A stretch of 64,000 nucleotides of DNA from Blastococcus sp. CPCC 205250 (lineage in GTDB: Bacteria; Actinomycetota; Actinomycetes; Mycobacteriales; Geodermatophilaceae): positions 496,001-560,000 of the forward strand of contig NZ_JABGCG010000001.1 in assembly GCF_019799925.1 (NCBI RefSeq), read 5' to 3'. The translations under genes and the position numbers were made by a program. Below the pieces are notes generated by a model. It was not told the DNA's origin, did no database searches, and saw nothing but the letters and a program-made list of their open reading frames with translations. Shown here one piece after another: positions 18,053 to 26,772 of this stretch; within the stretch, counting starts at the first letter, position 1; each line of letters opens with the position of its first letter.

Positions 18053-18934
18053 GTGGAGGCCCCGGCAGCGCTGGACTACGAGATCGTCGACGTGTTCGCC
18101 CCGCGGCCGTTCACCGGGAACCCGCTCGCGGTGGTGTTCGGGGCCGACGCGCTGACGACCGCCCAGTGCCAGGTGCTGGCCCACGAGTTCGGCTTCTCGG
18201 AGACGTCGTTCCTCTGCGCCCCCGGCGACGGCCCCGACGGTCCGGCGGCCGACTACCGGCTCCGCATCTTCACCCCGCACGCCGAGCTCCCCTTCGCCGG
18301 GCACCCGAGCGTCGGCGCCGCGCACACGCTCGTGCGCACCGGCCGGCTGCGCCCGGGCCTGCTGCGGCAGGAGTGCGGGGCCGGCGTGCTCGACGTCGTC
18401 GTGGACGGCGCGGGGGCCCGCCTCTCCGGCGGCCGGCCCACCCTCGCCGAGGGGCCCGACCCCGCCGAGCTGGCCACGGCCCTGGGGCTGTCGGCGGCCG
18501 ACCTCGTCGGGCACCCCGCGGACGTGGCCGGCTGCGGCCTGGCCTTCACCTACCTGCACGTGCACCCCGACGCCCTCGACCGCGCGGTCCCCGACGGCGC
18601 GGCGCTGGACCGCCTCGGCGGCCACGGGGTGTCCGTCTTCTCCTGGGACCGGCTGGGCGAGACCGCCCACGCGCGGGTGTTCGCCCGCGGCCTGGGCTGG
18701 AGCGAGGACCCGGCCACCGGCTCGGCCGCGCTCGGCGCCGGGGTGTGGCTCACCGCCGCGGGGCTGCTCGCCGGCGAGGGGGTCAGCGGGTACGCCGTCC
18801 GGCAGGGGGACCGGCTGGGGCGGCCCTCCGTGCTCACCTGCACGGTGACGGCCACGGCCGGCGCGGCGGTCGCGGCGACCGTCGCCGGCGCGGTGCAGCC
18901 GGTCGCGTCGGGACGGATCCGCGTCCCGTGGTGA
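18053..18934 (+). CDS. PhzF-family isomerase/epimerase-like protein
   Basis: The 293-residue protein matches the PhzF fold: N-terminal DVFAPRPFTGNPLAVVF, ETSFLCAP (the catalytic Glu of the family), FTPHAELPFAGHPSVGAAH at about residue 75, and EDPATGSAALGAGVWL near the C-terminus. Members include phenazine biosynthesis isomerases and many proteins of unknown substrate; no phenazine genes are nearby. Start GTG 18053, divergent from the MgtE-N gene with 26 bases between starts. Coupled to the EamA gene by GTGA. Confidence 0.87.
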   Translation: MEAPAALDYEIVDVFAPRPFTGNPLAVVFGADALTTAQCQVLAHEFGFSETSFLCAPGDGPDGPAADYRLRIFTPHAELPFAGHPSVGAAHTLVRTGRLRPGLLRQECGAGVLDVVVDGAGARLSGGRPTLAEGPDPAELATALGLSAADLVGHPADVAGCGLAFTYLHVHPDALDRAVPDGAALDRLGGHGVSVFSWDRLGETAHARVFARGLGWSEDPATGSAALGAGVWLTAAGLLAGEGVSGYAVRQGDRLGRPSVLTCTVTATAGAAVAATVAGAVQPVASGRIRVPW

Positions 18935-19905
18935 AGGACCCTCCTGCCCCTCACTTCTCGCCGGTTCGCGGCGGGCCCCTGCAGGACGGCCGAGCTGCGG
19001 GGGCGTGGGCGGTCCACCGGCCGGGCACCCGCGAGGTCGGGCTGCTCTCGCTGGCCGTCGTCGGGATCGGTCTCTCGGCGCCGCTGACCACGCTGCTGAG
19101 CGCGCCGATGCTCGCGCTCGCCTTCTGGCGCAACGCCGCCGGAGCCGCCGTCCTGCTCCCGGTCCTGCTGCTGCGCGAGCGGGAGACCCTGCGCGGGCTG
19201 CGGGCGCGCGACCTGGGCAGCTCCGTCGTCGCCGGGCTCTTCCTGGCCGCCCACTTCGCCGCCTGGCTGCCGAGCCTGTCGATGACCACGGTCGCCGCCT
19301 CGACCGCGCTGGTGACCACCACCCCGATCTGGACCGCGCTGGCCGCGCGGCTCGCCGGGGTGCGGTTGCCGGGCGCGGTCTGGGGCGGGCTGGTGCTCGC
19401 GGTGGTCGGGGTCGCGCTCATCGCCGGGGTCGACGTCACGGTGAGCGCGCGGGCGCTCGCCGGGGACGCGCTGGCCCTGCTGGGTGCCGTCTGCGCCGGG
19501 GGGTACGTGCTGGCCGGGGCGCGGGCCCGGCAGCGGTTGTCGACCTCGGCCTACGCCGTCGTCTGCTACGGGGTGTGCGCCGTGGCGATCGCGGTGGCCG
19601 CGCTCGTGACCGGCACCCCGCTGGGCGGTTTCCCGGCCGGCGACTGGTGGCTGATCGCCGGCATCACGTTCTGCGCGCAGCTGCTCGGGCACACGCTGCT
19701 CAACCTGGTGCTGGCGACGGTCGGCCCGACGATGGTCAGCCTCGTGGTGCTGCTGGAGGTCCCGGGCGCGCTGCTGTTCGCGCTGGTGCTGCTCGGGCAG
19801 CTCCCGCCGGTGCTGGCGCTGCCGGGCGTCGTCCTCGTCGTCGCCGGGGTCGGCCTGGTGGTGCGGGCGAGCCGGCCGGCGACGCTCGTGGAACCGGCCA
19901 CATAG
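18931..19905 (+). CDS. EamA/DMT-superfamily transporter
   Basis: A 324-residue membrane protein with about ten helices in two EamA repeats, for example FWRNAAGAAVLLPVLLLRER at the first repeat and a second repeat ending VVLLEVPGALLFALVLLGQ. DMT permeases export small metabolites; substrate unknown. The GTG at 18931 overlaps the phzF-like stop, so the two are translationally coupled and may handle the same compound. A 30-residue hydrophilic N-terminal extension makes the start somewhat uncertain. Confidence 0.85.
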   Translation: MKDPPAPHFSPVRGGPLQDGRAAGAWAVHRPGTREVGLLSLAVVGIGLSAPLTTLLSAPMLALAFWRNAAGAAVLLPVLLLRERETLRGLRARDLGSSVVAGLFLAAHFAAWLPSLSMTTVAASTALVTTTPIWTALAARLAGVRLPGAVWGGLVLAVVGVALIAGVDVTVSARALAGDALALLGAVCAGGYVLAGARARQRLSTSAYAVVCYGVCAVAIAVAALVTGTPLGGFPAGDWWLIAGITFCAQLLGHTLLNLVLATVGPTMVSLVVLLEVPGALLFALVLLGQLPPVLALPGVVLVVAGVGLVVRASRPATLVEPAT

Positions 19906-20000
19906 CCCGCCCTGGCACGGCGGGGTGATCACGCCGTCGCTACTCTCCGGTAGCTGTCGGGCGGCGAGGTCGCCGCCGCACCCCACCCGCAGGAGGCACC

Positions 20001-20954
20001 GTGGCCGAGCTCCGTTCCCGCCGTTCCAACCTGGCCGTCCCGGGCAGCAACCCGCGGTTCCTGGAGAAGGCGAAGGGGCTGGGCGCCGACCAGGTGTTCC
20101 TCGACCTGGAGGACGCGTGCGCGCCGCTGGCCAAGCCCGGCGCCCGCAAGAACATCGTCGCGGCGCTCAACGAGGGCGGCTGGGGCAACAAGATCCGCAC
20201 CGTCCGCGTGAACGACTGGACGACGGAGTGGACCTTCCAGGACGTGCTCGAGGTGGTCGGCGGCGCCGGCGCCGAGCTCGACTGCATCATGCTGCCCAAG
20301 GTCCAGGACGCCGCCCAGGTCAAGGCGCTGGACATGCTGCTGACGCAGATCGAGAAGGCCAACGGCCTGGAGGTCGGGCGGATCGGCATCGAGGCCCAGA
20401 TCGAGACCGCGCAGGGCCTCATCAACGTCAACGACATCGCCTTCGCCAGCGACCGCATCGAGACCATCATCTTCGGCCCGGCCGACTTCATGGCCAGCAT
20501 CAACATGAAGTCGCTGGTCGTCGGCGCCCTGCACCCGGACTACCCGGGCGACCCGTTCCACTACATCCTCATGCAGATCCTGATGGCCGCCCGCGCCCGC
20601 GGTGTGCAGGCCATCGACGGCCCGTTCCTGCAGGTGCGTGACGTGCCCGCGTTCGAGGAGGTCGCCAAGCGCTCCGCCGTCCTCGGGTTCGACGGCAAGT
20701 GGGTGCTGCACCCGGGCCAGGTCGACGCGGCGAACGAGATCTACTCGCCGTCCCAGGAGGACTACGACCACGCCGAGCTGATCCTCGACGCCTACGAGTG
20801 GGCGACGTCGGAGGCCGGTGGCAAGAAGGGCTCGGCGATGCTGGGTGACGAGATGATCGACGAGGCCAGCCGCAAGATGGCCCTCGTCATCGCGGGCAAG
20901 GGCCGCGCGGCCGGCATGTCGCGGACCTCGACCTTCACCCCGCCCGAGGGCTGA
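20001..20954 (+). CDS. HpcH/HpaI-family CoA ester lyase (malyl-CoA lyase-like)
   Basis: A 317-residue TIM-barrel lyase with the CitE/malyl-CoA lyase pattern: RRSNLAVPGSNPRFLEKA, DQVFLDLEDACAP, an IGIEAQIETAQGLIN metal/CoA site, and GKWVLHPGQVD. Length and the C-terminal DEASRKMALVIAGKG match L-malyl-CoA/beta-methylmalyl-CoA lyases, which split malyl-CoA to glyoxylate and acetyl-CoA. Start GTG 20001 behind AGGAGG. The acyl-CoA dehydrogenase at 22,279 could belong to the same acyl-CoA pathway; ethylmalonyl-CoA pathway membership is inference. Confidence 0.88.
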   Translation: MAELRSRRSNLAVPGSNPRFLEKAKGLGADQVFLDLEDACAPLAKPGARKNIVAALNEGGWGNKIRTVRVNDWTTEWTFQDVLEVVGGAGAELDCIMLPKVQDAAQVKALDMLLTQIEKANGLEVGRIGIEAQIETAQGLINVNDIAFASDRIETIIFGPADFMASINMKSLVVGALHPDYPGDPFHYILMQILMAARARGVQAIDGPFLQVRDVPAFEEVAKRSAVLGFDGKWVLHPGQVDAANEIYSPSQEDYDHAELILDAYEWATSEAGGKKGSAMLGDEMIDEASRKMALVIAGKGRAAGMSRTSTFTPPEG

Positions 20955-20982
20955 GGCAGGACCTCCTGGCCGGGGGGCCACG

Positions 20983-21017
20983 ACGGTGGCGGGTGCCCCA
21001 CGGGTGCCCGCCACCGT
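20983..21017. terminator. Hairpin terminator after the CoA lyase gene
   Basis: An 11-bp stem (ACGGTGGCGGG at 20983-20993 pairing with 21007-21017) encloses a 13-base loop. It lies between the convergent CoA lyase gene and the DUF4190-type gene and could serve both. No U-tract. Confidence 0.72.
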
Positions 21018-21021
21018 GGCG

Positions 21022-21450
21022 TCAGGGGCTGACCGACGAGACGGCGACGACGAAGAACAGCAGGCCGAGCACGAGGAAGGCCACCGAGATGCCGCCGACG
21101 ATGACGCCGGCCAGCGCCATGCCGTCGCCCTCCTCGCCGGTCTCGCGGATCTGCCGGCGGGCGACCAGCCCGAGGACCAGGCTGACCGGCGCGAACACGA
21201 AGATGAAGACCAGCGCGAGGATCGCCATGGTGTTCGTCGGCCGCCGGTAGCCGTACCCCGGGGGAGGCCCGTACCCAGGCGGGCCGTAGGCCGGCGGGTA
21301 GCCCGGGGGAGGCCCGTACCCGGGCGGGCCGTAGCCGGACGGCGGGCCGTAGCCGGACGGCGGGCCGTAGCCGGACGGCGGGCCCTGGCCCGGCGGGGGC
21401 CCGTAGCCCGGCGGCGGGTCGCCGCGGTAGAAGTCGCCGTCGCTGCTCAT
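21022..21450 (-). CDS. DUF4190-type small membrane protein with Gly-Tyr-Pro repeat
   Basis: The 142-residue protein has a low-complexity N-terminus made of repeated GYGPPSGYGPP units (about residues 10-60), followed by two hydrophobic helices. The first (NTMAILALVFIFVFAPVSLV) begins the DUF4190 pattern and is followed by LGLVARRQIRETGE; the second is GVIVGGISVAFLVLGLLFFV. Function unknown. The nearly identical 15-base repeat units at about 21330-21380 are prone to copy-number change. Start ATG 21450; it follows the lipoprotein gene by 13 bases. Confidence 0.8.
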   Translation of the reverse strand: MSSDGDFYRGDPPPGYGPPPGQGPPSGYGPPSGYGPPSGYGPPGYGPPPGYPPAYGPPGYGPPPGYGYRRPTNTMAILALVFIFVFAPVSLVLGLVARRQIRETGEEGDGMALAGVIVGGISVAFLVLGLLFFVVAVSSVSP

Positions 21451-21463
21451 GTCGTCCTCCCGG

Positions 21464-22150
21464 TCACTGGCCGACCGCGGGCGGCGGCAGTGCCCGCAGC
21501 CGCCCGGCGATGGCCTGGGCTGCTGTCGCGCCCGCCGCAGGATCCTCCGCGACGAGCACCGACACCACCGCGCCACGCCCCTGGGCGACGACGTCCTGGG
21601 TGGTGCCGTCGGCCAGCTGGTAGCGGGCGACGACGACGTCCTCGGCCAGGCCGTCGATCGCCGGCGGCTCGAGGAAGGTGCGGTCGCCGGCCGGACACGA
21701 CGCGAGGGCGTCGCGCAGCTCGGTGAGGGCGAGGGCCCCGGAGGCCGCGGAGTCGTAGCCGATCGCCTCCGACACCACGGCCGGCGCGCCCTGCGGGTCC
21801 AGGCCGACGACCGGGGACTTCGCCGTCCGTCGCGCGTCGGAGGCGAAGGCCACCCCGCAGATGCCCGACAGGCTGGGGTTGGCGGTCAGGTCGCTGCCCT
21901 CCGGCACGGGGTTGGCCTGGACCGACCAGCCGGGGGGCAGGTCCGTGCCGCGCAGGGCCACGGCGAGCGCGGCCGACGCGACGTCGCTCACCGTGGCGGG
22001 GTCCAGCGACGCCCCGGCGGACTCGGCGGCCTGGGCCGGCGCCGGTGCGCTGGCGGGCGCGCCGTCGGTGCCGCCGGTGTCGTCCGCGCCGCAGCCGGCC
22101 AGGAGCGCGGCGGCGGCGAGGAGGGCGGGGAGGCACCGGCGGGCGGTCAT
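21464..22150 (-). CDS. Secreted lipoprotein of unknown function
   Basis: The protein of about 228 residues begins with a lipoprotein signal (LPALLAAAALLAGCGAD) followed by an Ala/Pro/Ser-rich linker and a soluble domain with DLPPGWSVQ and CGVAFASDARRTAKSP. No family is recognised with certainty; the shape resembles sensor-domain-type actinobacterial lipoproteins. The ATG at 22150 is preferred over a GTG six bases upstream. It lies in an operon with the DUF4190 gene. Confidence 0.75.
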   Translation of the reverse strand: MTARRCLPALLAAAALLAGCGADDTGGTDGAPASAPAPAQAAESAGASLDPATVSDVASAALAVALRGTDLPPGWSVQANPVPEGSDLTANPSLSGICGVAFASDARRTAKSPVVGLDPQGAPAVVSEAIGYDSAASGALALTELRDALASCPAGDRTFLEPPAIDGLAEDVVVARYQLADGTTQDVVAQGRGAVVSVLVAEDPAAGATAAQAIAGRLRALPPPAVGQ

Positions 22151-22278
22151 CGGCACCGACGCTAGCCCCGTCGGGGAGGCCGGCGGGAGGCGTGACCGGC
22201 ACCACGCAGAGGGATGGCCCGCCGTCGCGCATACTCGCGGGTAACAACGGACACCGGAGTCCCGGAGGAGCGCAACCG

Positions 22279-23475
22279 ATGGCCCGTCTCGCCCAGACCG
22301 CCGACCTGACCGACGTCCAGCAGGAGATCCTGTCGACGATCCGCAGCTTCGTGGACAAGGAGATCATCCCCCACGCCCAGGAGCTCGAGCACGCCGACGA
22401 GTACCCGCAGGAGATCGTCGACGGTCTCAAGGAGCTGGGGATCTTCGGCCTGATGGTCCCCGAGGAGTACGGCGGCCTCGGTGAGAGCCTGCTGACCTAC
22501 GTGCTGGCGGTCGAGGAGATCGCCCGCGGGTGGATGAGCGTCTCCGGCGTCATCAACACCCACTTCATCGTGGCCTACCTGCTGCGCCAGCACGGCACGG
22601 CCGAGCAGAAGGAGCGGCTGCTGCCGCTCATGGCCACCGGCGAGGTGACCGGCGCGTTCTCCATGTCCGAGCCGGGGCTGGGCTCCGACGTCGCGGCGAT
22701 CCGCACCAAGGCCGTGCGCGACGGGGACGACTACGTCATCGACGGCCAGAAGATGTGGCTGACCAACGGCGGCTCCTCCAGCCTGGTGGCCACCCTGGTG
22801 CGCACCGACGAGGGCGCCGAGCGCCCGCACCAGAACCTCACGACGTTCCTCGTGGAGAAGCCCCGCGGCTTCGGCCAGGTCGCTCCGGGTCTCACCATCC
22901 CGGGGAAGATCGAGAAGATGGGCTACAAGGGCGTCGACACCACCGAGCTGGTGTTCGACGGCTACCGGATCGGCGCCGACGCCATCCTCGGCGGGGTCCC
23001 GGGCAAGGGCTTCGCCCAGATGATGGACGGCGTCGAGGTGGGCCGGGTCAACGTCGCCGCCCGCGGCTGCGGCATCGCGATCCGCGCGTTCGAGCTGGGC
23101 ATCCAGTACGCGCAGCAGCGGGAGACCTTCGGCAAGCCGATCGCCCAGCACCAGGCGATCGCGTTCAAGCTCGCGGAGATGGCGACCAAGGTCGAGGCCG
23201 CGCACCAGATGATGGTCCGCGCCGCGCGGCTCAAGGACGCCGGCCAGCGCAACGACGTCGAGGCCGGCATGGCCAAGATGCTGGCGAGTGAGTACGCCGC
23301 CGAGGTCACCCAGGAGTCGTTCCGCATCCACGGCGGCTACGGCTACTCCAAGGAGTACGAGATCGAGCGGCTCATGCGCGAGGCGCCGTTCCTGCTCATC
23401 GGCGAGGGCACCAGCGAGATCCAGAAGACGATCATCAGCCGCAGCCTGCTCAAGGAGTACCAGCTCAAGCGCTGA
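22279..23475 (+). CDS. Acyl-CoA dehydrogenase
   Basis: A 398-residue flavoenzyme with all ACAD landmarks: MVPEEYGGLGES, AFSMSEPGLGSDVAAIRTKA, KMWLTNGGSSS, YAQQRETFGKPIAQHQAIAF, RIHGGYGYSKEYEIERLMRE and the C-terminal EGTSEIQKTIISRSLL. The usual catalytic Glu position falls in the C-terminal third. Substrate (short/branched chain or methylsuccinyl-CoA type) cannot be fixed from sequence alone. Start ATG 22279 with GGAGGAG 9 bases upstream. Confidence 0.92.
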   Translation: MARLAQTADLTDVQQEILSTIRSFVDKEIIPHAQELEHADEYPQEIVDGLKELGIFGLMVPEEYGGLGESLLTYVLAVEEIARGWMSVSGVINTHFIVAYLLRQHGTAEQKERLLPLMATGEVTGAFSMSEPGLGSDVAAIRTKAVRDGDDYVIDGQKMWLTNGGSSSLVATLVRTDEGAERPHQNLTTFLVEKPRGFGQVAPGLTIPGKIEKMGYKGVDTTELVFDGYRIGADAILGGVPGKGFAQMMDGVEVGRVNVAARGCGIAIRAFELGIQYAQQRETFGKPIAQHQAIAFKLAEMATKVEAAHQMMVRAARLKDAGQRNDVEAGMAKMLASEYAAEVTQESFRIHGGYGYSKEYEIERLMREAPFLLIGEGTSEIQKTIISRSLLKEYQLKR

Positions 23476-23482
23476 GCCGCGC

Positions 23483-23545
23483 CGACGAGATCTGCACACT
23501 CGTCGCCATCAGCCGTTGATGGTGTCGAGTGTGCAGATCTCGTCG
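23483..23545. repeat. Nested palindrome (20-bp perfect arms) between convergent genes
   Basis: A perfect 20-bp inverted repeat, CGACGAGATCTGCACACTCG at 23483-23502 and its complement at 23526-23545, encloses an inner hairpin CCATCA-GCCGT-TGATGG (23506-23522). It lies just after the acyl-CoA dehydrogenase stop and just before the end of the ABC permease gene, so it can act as a bidirectional terminator. Its length and nested form are more elaborate than ordinary terminators here and suggest a dispersed intergenic repeat family. Confidence 0.75.
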
Positions 23546-23548
23546 AGG

Positions 23549-24340
23549 TCAGCGGGCGGGACGGCGTTCGTAGTTCCGCCGGGCCCAGAGGTACCCGGCG
23601 CCGGCGATCGCCGCGCACCACACCACCGACAGCACCGCGCTCGAGCCGATGGCGGTGCCGGTGAGCAGCCCGCGCAGGGTCTCGATGAGCGGCGTGAAGG
23701 GCTGGTGCTCGGCGAACCAGCGCAGCCCGGCCGGCATAGACTCGACGGGGACGAACCCGCTGCCGAAGAACGGCAGCAGCGCCAGCGGCATCGGCAGGTT
23801 GCTCGCCGCCTCGACCGTCTTGGTGGCCAGCCCCATCGCCACCGACAGCCAGGACAGCGCGACGGCGACCAGGACGAGGACGCCGGTCGCGGCCAGCCAC
23901 TCCACGAGGGAGGCGTCGGGCCGGAAGCCGACGAGCAGCGCGACCGCGAGGACCACCGCCAGCCCGACCATCGTCTGGACGACGGCGCCGACGACGTGCC
24001 CGGTGAGCACCGCCGTCCGTGAGATCGACATGGTGCGGAACCGGGCGATGATGCCCTCGGTCATGTCCATGGCGACGCCGATGGCGGTGCCCTGGGCGCC
24101 GCCGGCGATCGCCAGCAGCAGGATCCCGGGGATCACGTAGGCCACGTACTCGGCGCGCCCGCCGCTGGGGCCGCCCAGGCCGGCGCCGAGGGTGCCGCCG
24201 AGGACGAAGACGAACAGCAGCAGGAACACGATCGGGACGGCGGCCACGATCAGCGTCAGCGACGGGTAGCGCACGGCGCGCCTGAGGTTGCGGCGCAGCA
24301 TGGTCGCCGAGTCGCGGACGGTCAGGGCGGGAGCGGTCAC
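23549..24340 (-). CDS. ABC-2 type (DrrB-like) efflux permease
   Basis: The 263-residue membrane protein has six helices and the ABC-2/DrrB pattern: N-terminal RRNLRRAVRYPSLTLIVAAV, YVIPGILLLAIAGGAQGTAI, GIIARFRTMSISRTAVLTGH and SNLPMPLALLPFFGSGFVPV. With the upstream DrrA-like ATPase it forms an exporter, typically of drugs or lipids. Its ATG (24340) overlaps the ATPase stop. The substrate is not evident. Confidence 0.88.
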   Translation of the reverse strand: MTAPALTVRDSATMLRRNLRRAVRYPSLTLIVAAVPIVFLLLFVFVLGGTLGAGLGGPSGGRAEYVAYVIPGILLLAIAGGAQGTAIGVAMDMTEGIIARFRTMSISRTAVLTGHVVGAVVQTMVGLAVVLAVALLVGFRPDASLVEWLAATGVLVLVAVALSWLSVAMGLATKTVEAASNLPMPLALLPFFGSGFVPVESMPAGLRWFAEHQPFTPLIETLRGLLTGTAIGSSAVLSVVWCAAIAGAGYLWARRNYERRPAR

Positions 24341-25281
24341 GAGGGCACCTCCTCGGGGGTGGCCCGGCCGGTCAGGGCCAGGAAGACGTCATCCAGGTCG
24401 GGGGTGTGCACGGTCAGCCCCGCGACGTCGACACGGGCGGCGTCGAGCCGGGCGAGCAGCGAGCGCAGCGCCGCGACGCTGCCGTCGGAGGGGACGTCGA
24501 GCACGAGCGCGGCGGCGTCGGCCACCGGCACGTCGAGGACCCGGGCGGCGTCGGCCAGCGGCGTCGCAGCGGCGAACTGCAGCCGCACGTGCCCGCCCGG
24601 GACCATCCGCTTGAGCTCGTCGGCGGTGCCCTCGGCGACCAGCCGGCCGGAGTCCAGCACGCCGATCCGGTCGGCGAGCTGGTCGGCCTCCTCGAGGTAC
24701 TGCGTGGTGAGCAGGATCGTCACCCCGTCGGCCAGCAGGCCGCGGACCACGTCCCACATGGCCCGGCGGCTGCGCGGGTCCAGCCCGGTGGTCGGCTCGT
24801 CGAGGAAGACCACGCGGGGGTCGCCCATGAGGCCCATCGCCAGGTCCAGGCGCCGGCGCATGCCGCCGGAGTAGGTGGCCGGCACCTGGCCGGCGGCGTC
24901 GACCAGGTCGAACCGCTCCAGCAGCTCGGCGGCCCGGCGTCGTCCCTCCCGGCGGTCCAGGTGGTGCAGGTCGGCCATCAGGCGGAGGTTCTCCGCGCCG
25001 GTGAGCAGCCCGTCGACGGCGGAGAACTGGCCGGTCACGGCGATCGCCGAGCGCACGCCGCGGGGGTCGCCGGCCAGGTCGTGCCCGGCGACGCGCACCT
25101 CACCGGCGTCGGGGGGAGTGAGGGTGGAAAGGATGTCGACGGTGGTCGTCTTGCCCGCCCCGTTGGGGCCGAGGAGGGCGAAGACGGTGCCCTCGGCGAC
25201 GGTGAGGTCGAGGTCGTCGAGGACGCGCTTCGGGCCGAACGACTTCCGCAGCCCGCGGACGCTGATCGCTTCGGTGCTCAT
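24337..25281 (-). CDS. DrrA-like ABC transporter ATPase
   Basis: The 314-residue ATPase begins ISVRGLRKSFGPKRVLDD, with Walker A LLGPNGAGKTTT, Q-loop VTGQFSAVDGLLTGAENL (DrrA type), signature YSGGMRRRLDLA and Walker B VVFLDEPTTGLDPRSRR. The C-terminal DUF4162-like extension ends HTPDLDDVFLALTGR, typical of daunorubicin-resistance-type ATPases. Start ATG 25281. Third gene of a four-gene minus-strand operon that begins with the RHH regulator. Confidence 0.9.
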   Translation of the reverse strand: MSTEAISVRGLRKSFGPKRVLDDLDLTVAEGTVFALLGPNGAGKTTTVDILSTLTPPDAGEVRVAGHDLAGDPRGVRSAIAVTGQFSAVDGLLTGAENLRLMADLHHLDRREGRRRAAELLERFDLVDAAGQVPATYSGGMRRRLDLAMGLMGDPRVVFLDEPTTGLDPRSRRAMWDVVRGLLADGVTILLTTQYLEEADQLADRIGVLDSGRLVAEGTADELKRMVPGGHVRLQFAAATPLADAARVLDVPVADAAALVLDVPSDGSVAALRSLLARLDAARVDVAGLTVHTPDLDDVFLALTGRATPEEVPS

Positions 25282-25292
25282 GTCAGGTCCCC

Positions 25293-26084
25293 TCAGGCCC
25301 GGCGGATGAGGACGTCGCCGTACGAGGTGCGGGCGTGGATCTCGACGGTCTCGGTGGCGCCGTCGGGTCCCTGGGCCTCGGTCAGCGTGTTGCGGATGCG
25401 GCCGGAACCGGAGGAGACGTCGAGCCAGGCCGCCGTCCCCTCGCGGACGCCCGCCTCGACCTCGCCGTAGGCCGTCTCCAGCACCAGCGAGCCGCGGACC
25501 ACCTCGCCGACGCGCACCTGGCCGTACTTCGTGCTGCCGGTCAGGGAGTCCAGGGCCCGGTCGACGGTGACGTCGCCGTAGCCGGTGTCCAGCCGGGCGG
25601 GGCCGGCGACCTCGCCGACGCGGACGTTGCCGTAGGACGTGGTCACCTCGGTCTCGCCTTGGACGGCGGCGGCGGAGACGTTGCCGCTGGCGGTGCGGGC
25701 GCGCAGGGTGCCCGCCCGGTCCAGGCGCAGGTCGCCGTGCCGGCTCTCCAGCTCGACCGCGCCCAGCCGGCCGGTGCAGGTGATCTCGCCGGCGGTGGTG
25801 CGGACGTCGAGGGCGGAGCCCGTGGGGAGGACGACGTCGACCTCGACCTCGGGCCCAGAGCCGAAGAAGAGCAGCCGCGGCCGGCTGGTCGAGCGGACCA
25901 GCAGCTCGCCGGCGGAGAAGGCCACCCGGGTCTGCTCGGCGGCGGCGACGTCGGCGGAGCTGTTCTCGTTGCGGGGGCGGACGGTGACGACGGTGTCGTG
26001 CCGGTCGTCGGCGCGGACGTGCACCGATCCGGAGACGACCTCGATGCGGGCCGCGATGGGCCCGGGGGTGTCGAACGTGGGCAT
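25293..26084 (-). CDS. DUF4097 beta-helix-type protein
   Basis: The 263-residue protein is made of repeated short beta strands (GDLRLDRAG, ASGNVSAAAVQG, SYGNVRVGEVAG, GYGDVTVDRA, KYGQVRVGEVV, AYGEVEAGV), the hallmark of DUF4097/DUF4098 adhesin-like domains. No signal peptide is visible, so it is probably cytoplasmic or membrane-associated through partners. Function unknown. It lies 11 bases upstream of the DrrA-like ATPase, and such pairing with ABC-2 exporters is common in actinobacteria. Confidence 0.85.
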   Translation of the reverse strand: MPTFDTPGPIAARIEVVSGSVHVRADDRHDTVVTVRPRNENSSADVAAAEQTRVAFSAGELLVRSTSRPRLLFFGSGPEVEVDVVLPTGSALDVRTTAGEITCTGRLGAVELESRHGDLRLDRAGTLRARTASGNVSAAAVQGETEVTTSYGNVRVGEVAGPARLDTGYGDVTVDRALDSLTGSTKYGQVRVGEVVRGSLVLETAYGEVEAGVREGTAAWLDVSSGSGRIRNTLTEAQGPDGATETVEIHARTSYGDVLIRRA

Positions 26085-26168
26085 GGCTGCGCCTTCCTCG
26101 GGGCAGGGGGGATCGCCCCCGGACCGGTCGGCCGGGAGTGGAGGTGCGGGGAGGGGCGGGGTGGGCCG

Positions 26169-26678
26169 CTAGCGCGCCCAGCCGGTGTACTGCGTGCCGC
26201 CGGACCACCGGCCGCGGCGGGTGTCGGACGACGGGCGCGGCTCCATCGCGGTGGCGACGGCCCGGACCAGCCAGGTGTTGACCGAGACCCCGAGGCGCGC
26301 CGCCGCCTCGTCGACCCGGGCCTTGAGCTGCTCGGGCAGCCGCAGGGTGATGCGCAGGGTGTCGCCCTCGTCGAGGTCGACGGCGGGCGCCTCGGGGGCG
26401 GGGGCGTCGGCAGAGGGGCCGGCGGGGTCCGCGGTCGGGGGCGGGGTCACGGCGAAGCCGAGGTCGCTGCCGCGGAGCCGCACGTCGACGGCGCCGGGGG
26501 CGAGCTGGCCGGTGATCTCCTCGGCCGCCTGGGACAGCGCGCTGAGCAGCGCCAGGCGGACCGAGGACTCCAGCGGTGCGGTCAGCCGCTCCGCCAGGGC
26601 GCGGGCCTCGTCGCCGCCGGCCTCGGCCGCGGTCAGCAGGTCGCGGCGGAGTTGGTCGACGAAGGGGGTGAGGTCCAT
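26169..26678 (-). CDS. Ribbon-helix-helix-type regulator with long N-terminal domain
   Basis: The 169-residue protein ends in an RHH/HicB-type DNA-binding stretch (TLRITLRLPEQLKARVDEAA then RLGVSVNTWLVRAVATAM). An N-terminal helical domain of about 75 residues and a Pro/Ala linker precede it. I use the ATG at 26678, because a perfect 21-bp palindrome lies 10 bases upstream. It heads the DUF4097/ABC operon and is probably its autorepressor. Confidence 0.8.
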   Translation of the reverse strand: MDLTPFVDQLRRDLLTAAEAGGDEARALAERLTAPLESSVRLALLSALSQAAEEITGQLAPGAVDVRLRGSDLGFAVTPPPTADPAGPSADAPAPEAPAVDLDEGDTLRITLRLPEQLKARVDEAAARLGVSVNTWLVRAVATAMEPRPSSDTRRGRWSGGTQYTGWAR

Positions 26679-26687
26679 GACGTCATC

Positions 26688-26708
26688 GTGACACCATTGT
26701 GGTGTCAC
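26688..26708. promoter_or_regulatory. Perfect palindromic operator upstream of RHH regulator
   Basis: GTGACACCA and TGGTGTCAC form perfect 9-bp arms around a TTG spacer. A partial copy (GTGGTGTCACGCC) follows at about 26731-26743. The site overlaps the expected promoter of the RHH-DUF4097-ABC operon, so binding would block its transcription. A separate TGACGTCA palindrome spans the start codon region. Confidence 0.7.
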
Positions 26709-26772
26709 GCGCAAGGGTCAGTGGTGTCGGCGTGGTGTCACGCCGTGGTGCCGTGCTGTGCTGCGACGGCGG

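Noticed and set aside
21320..21390. CRISPR-like short repeats
   Set aside because: These are in-frame 15-base repeats coding GYGPPS units of a protein, without spacers.
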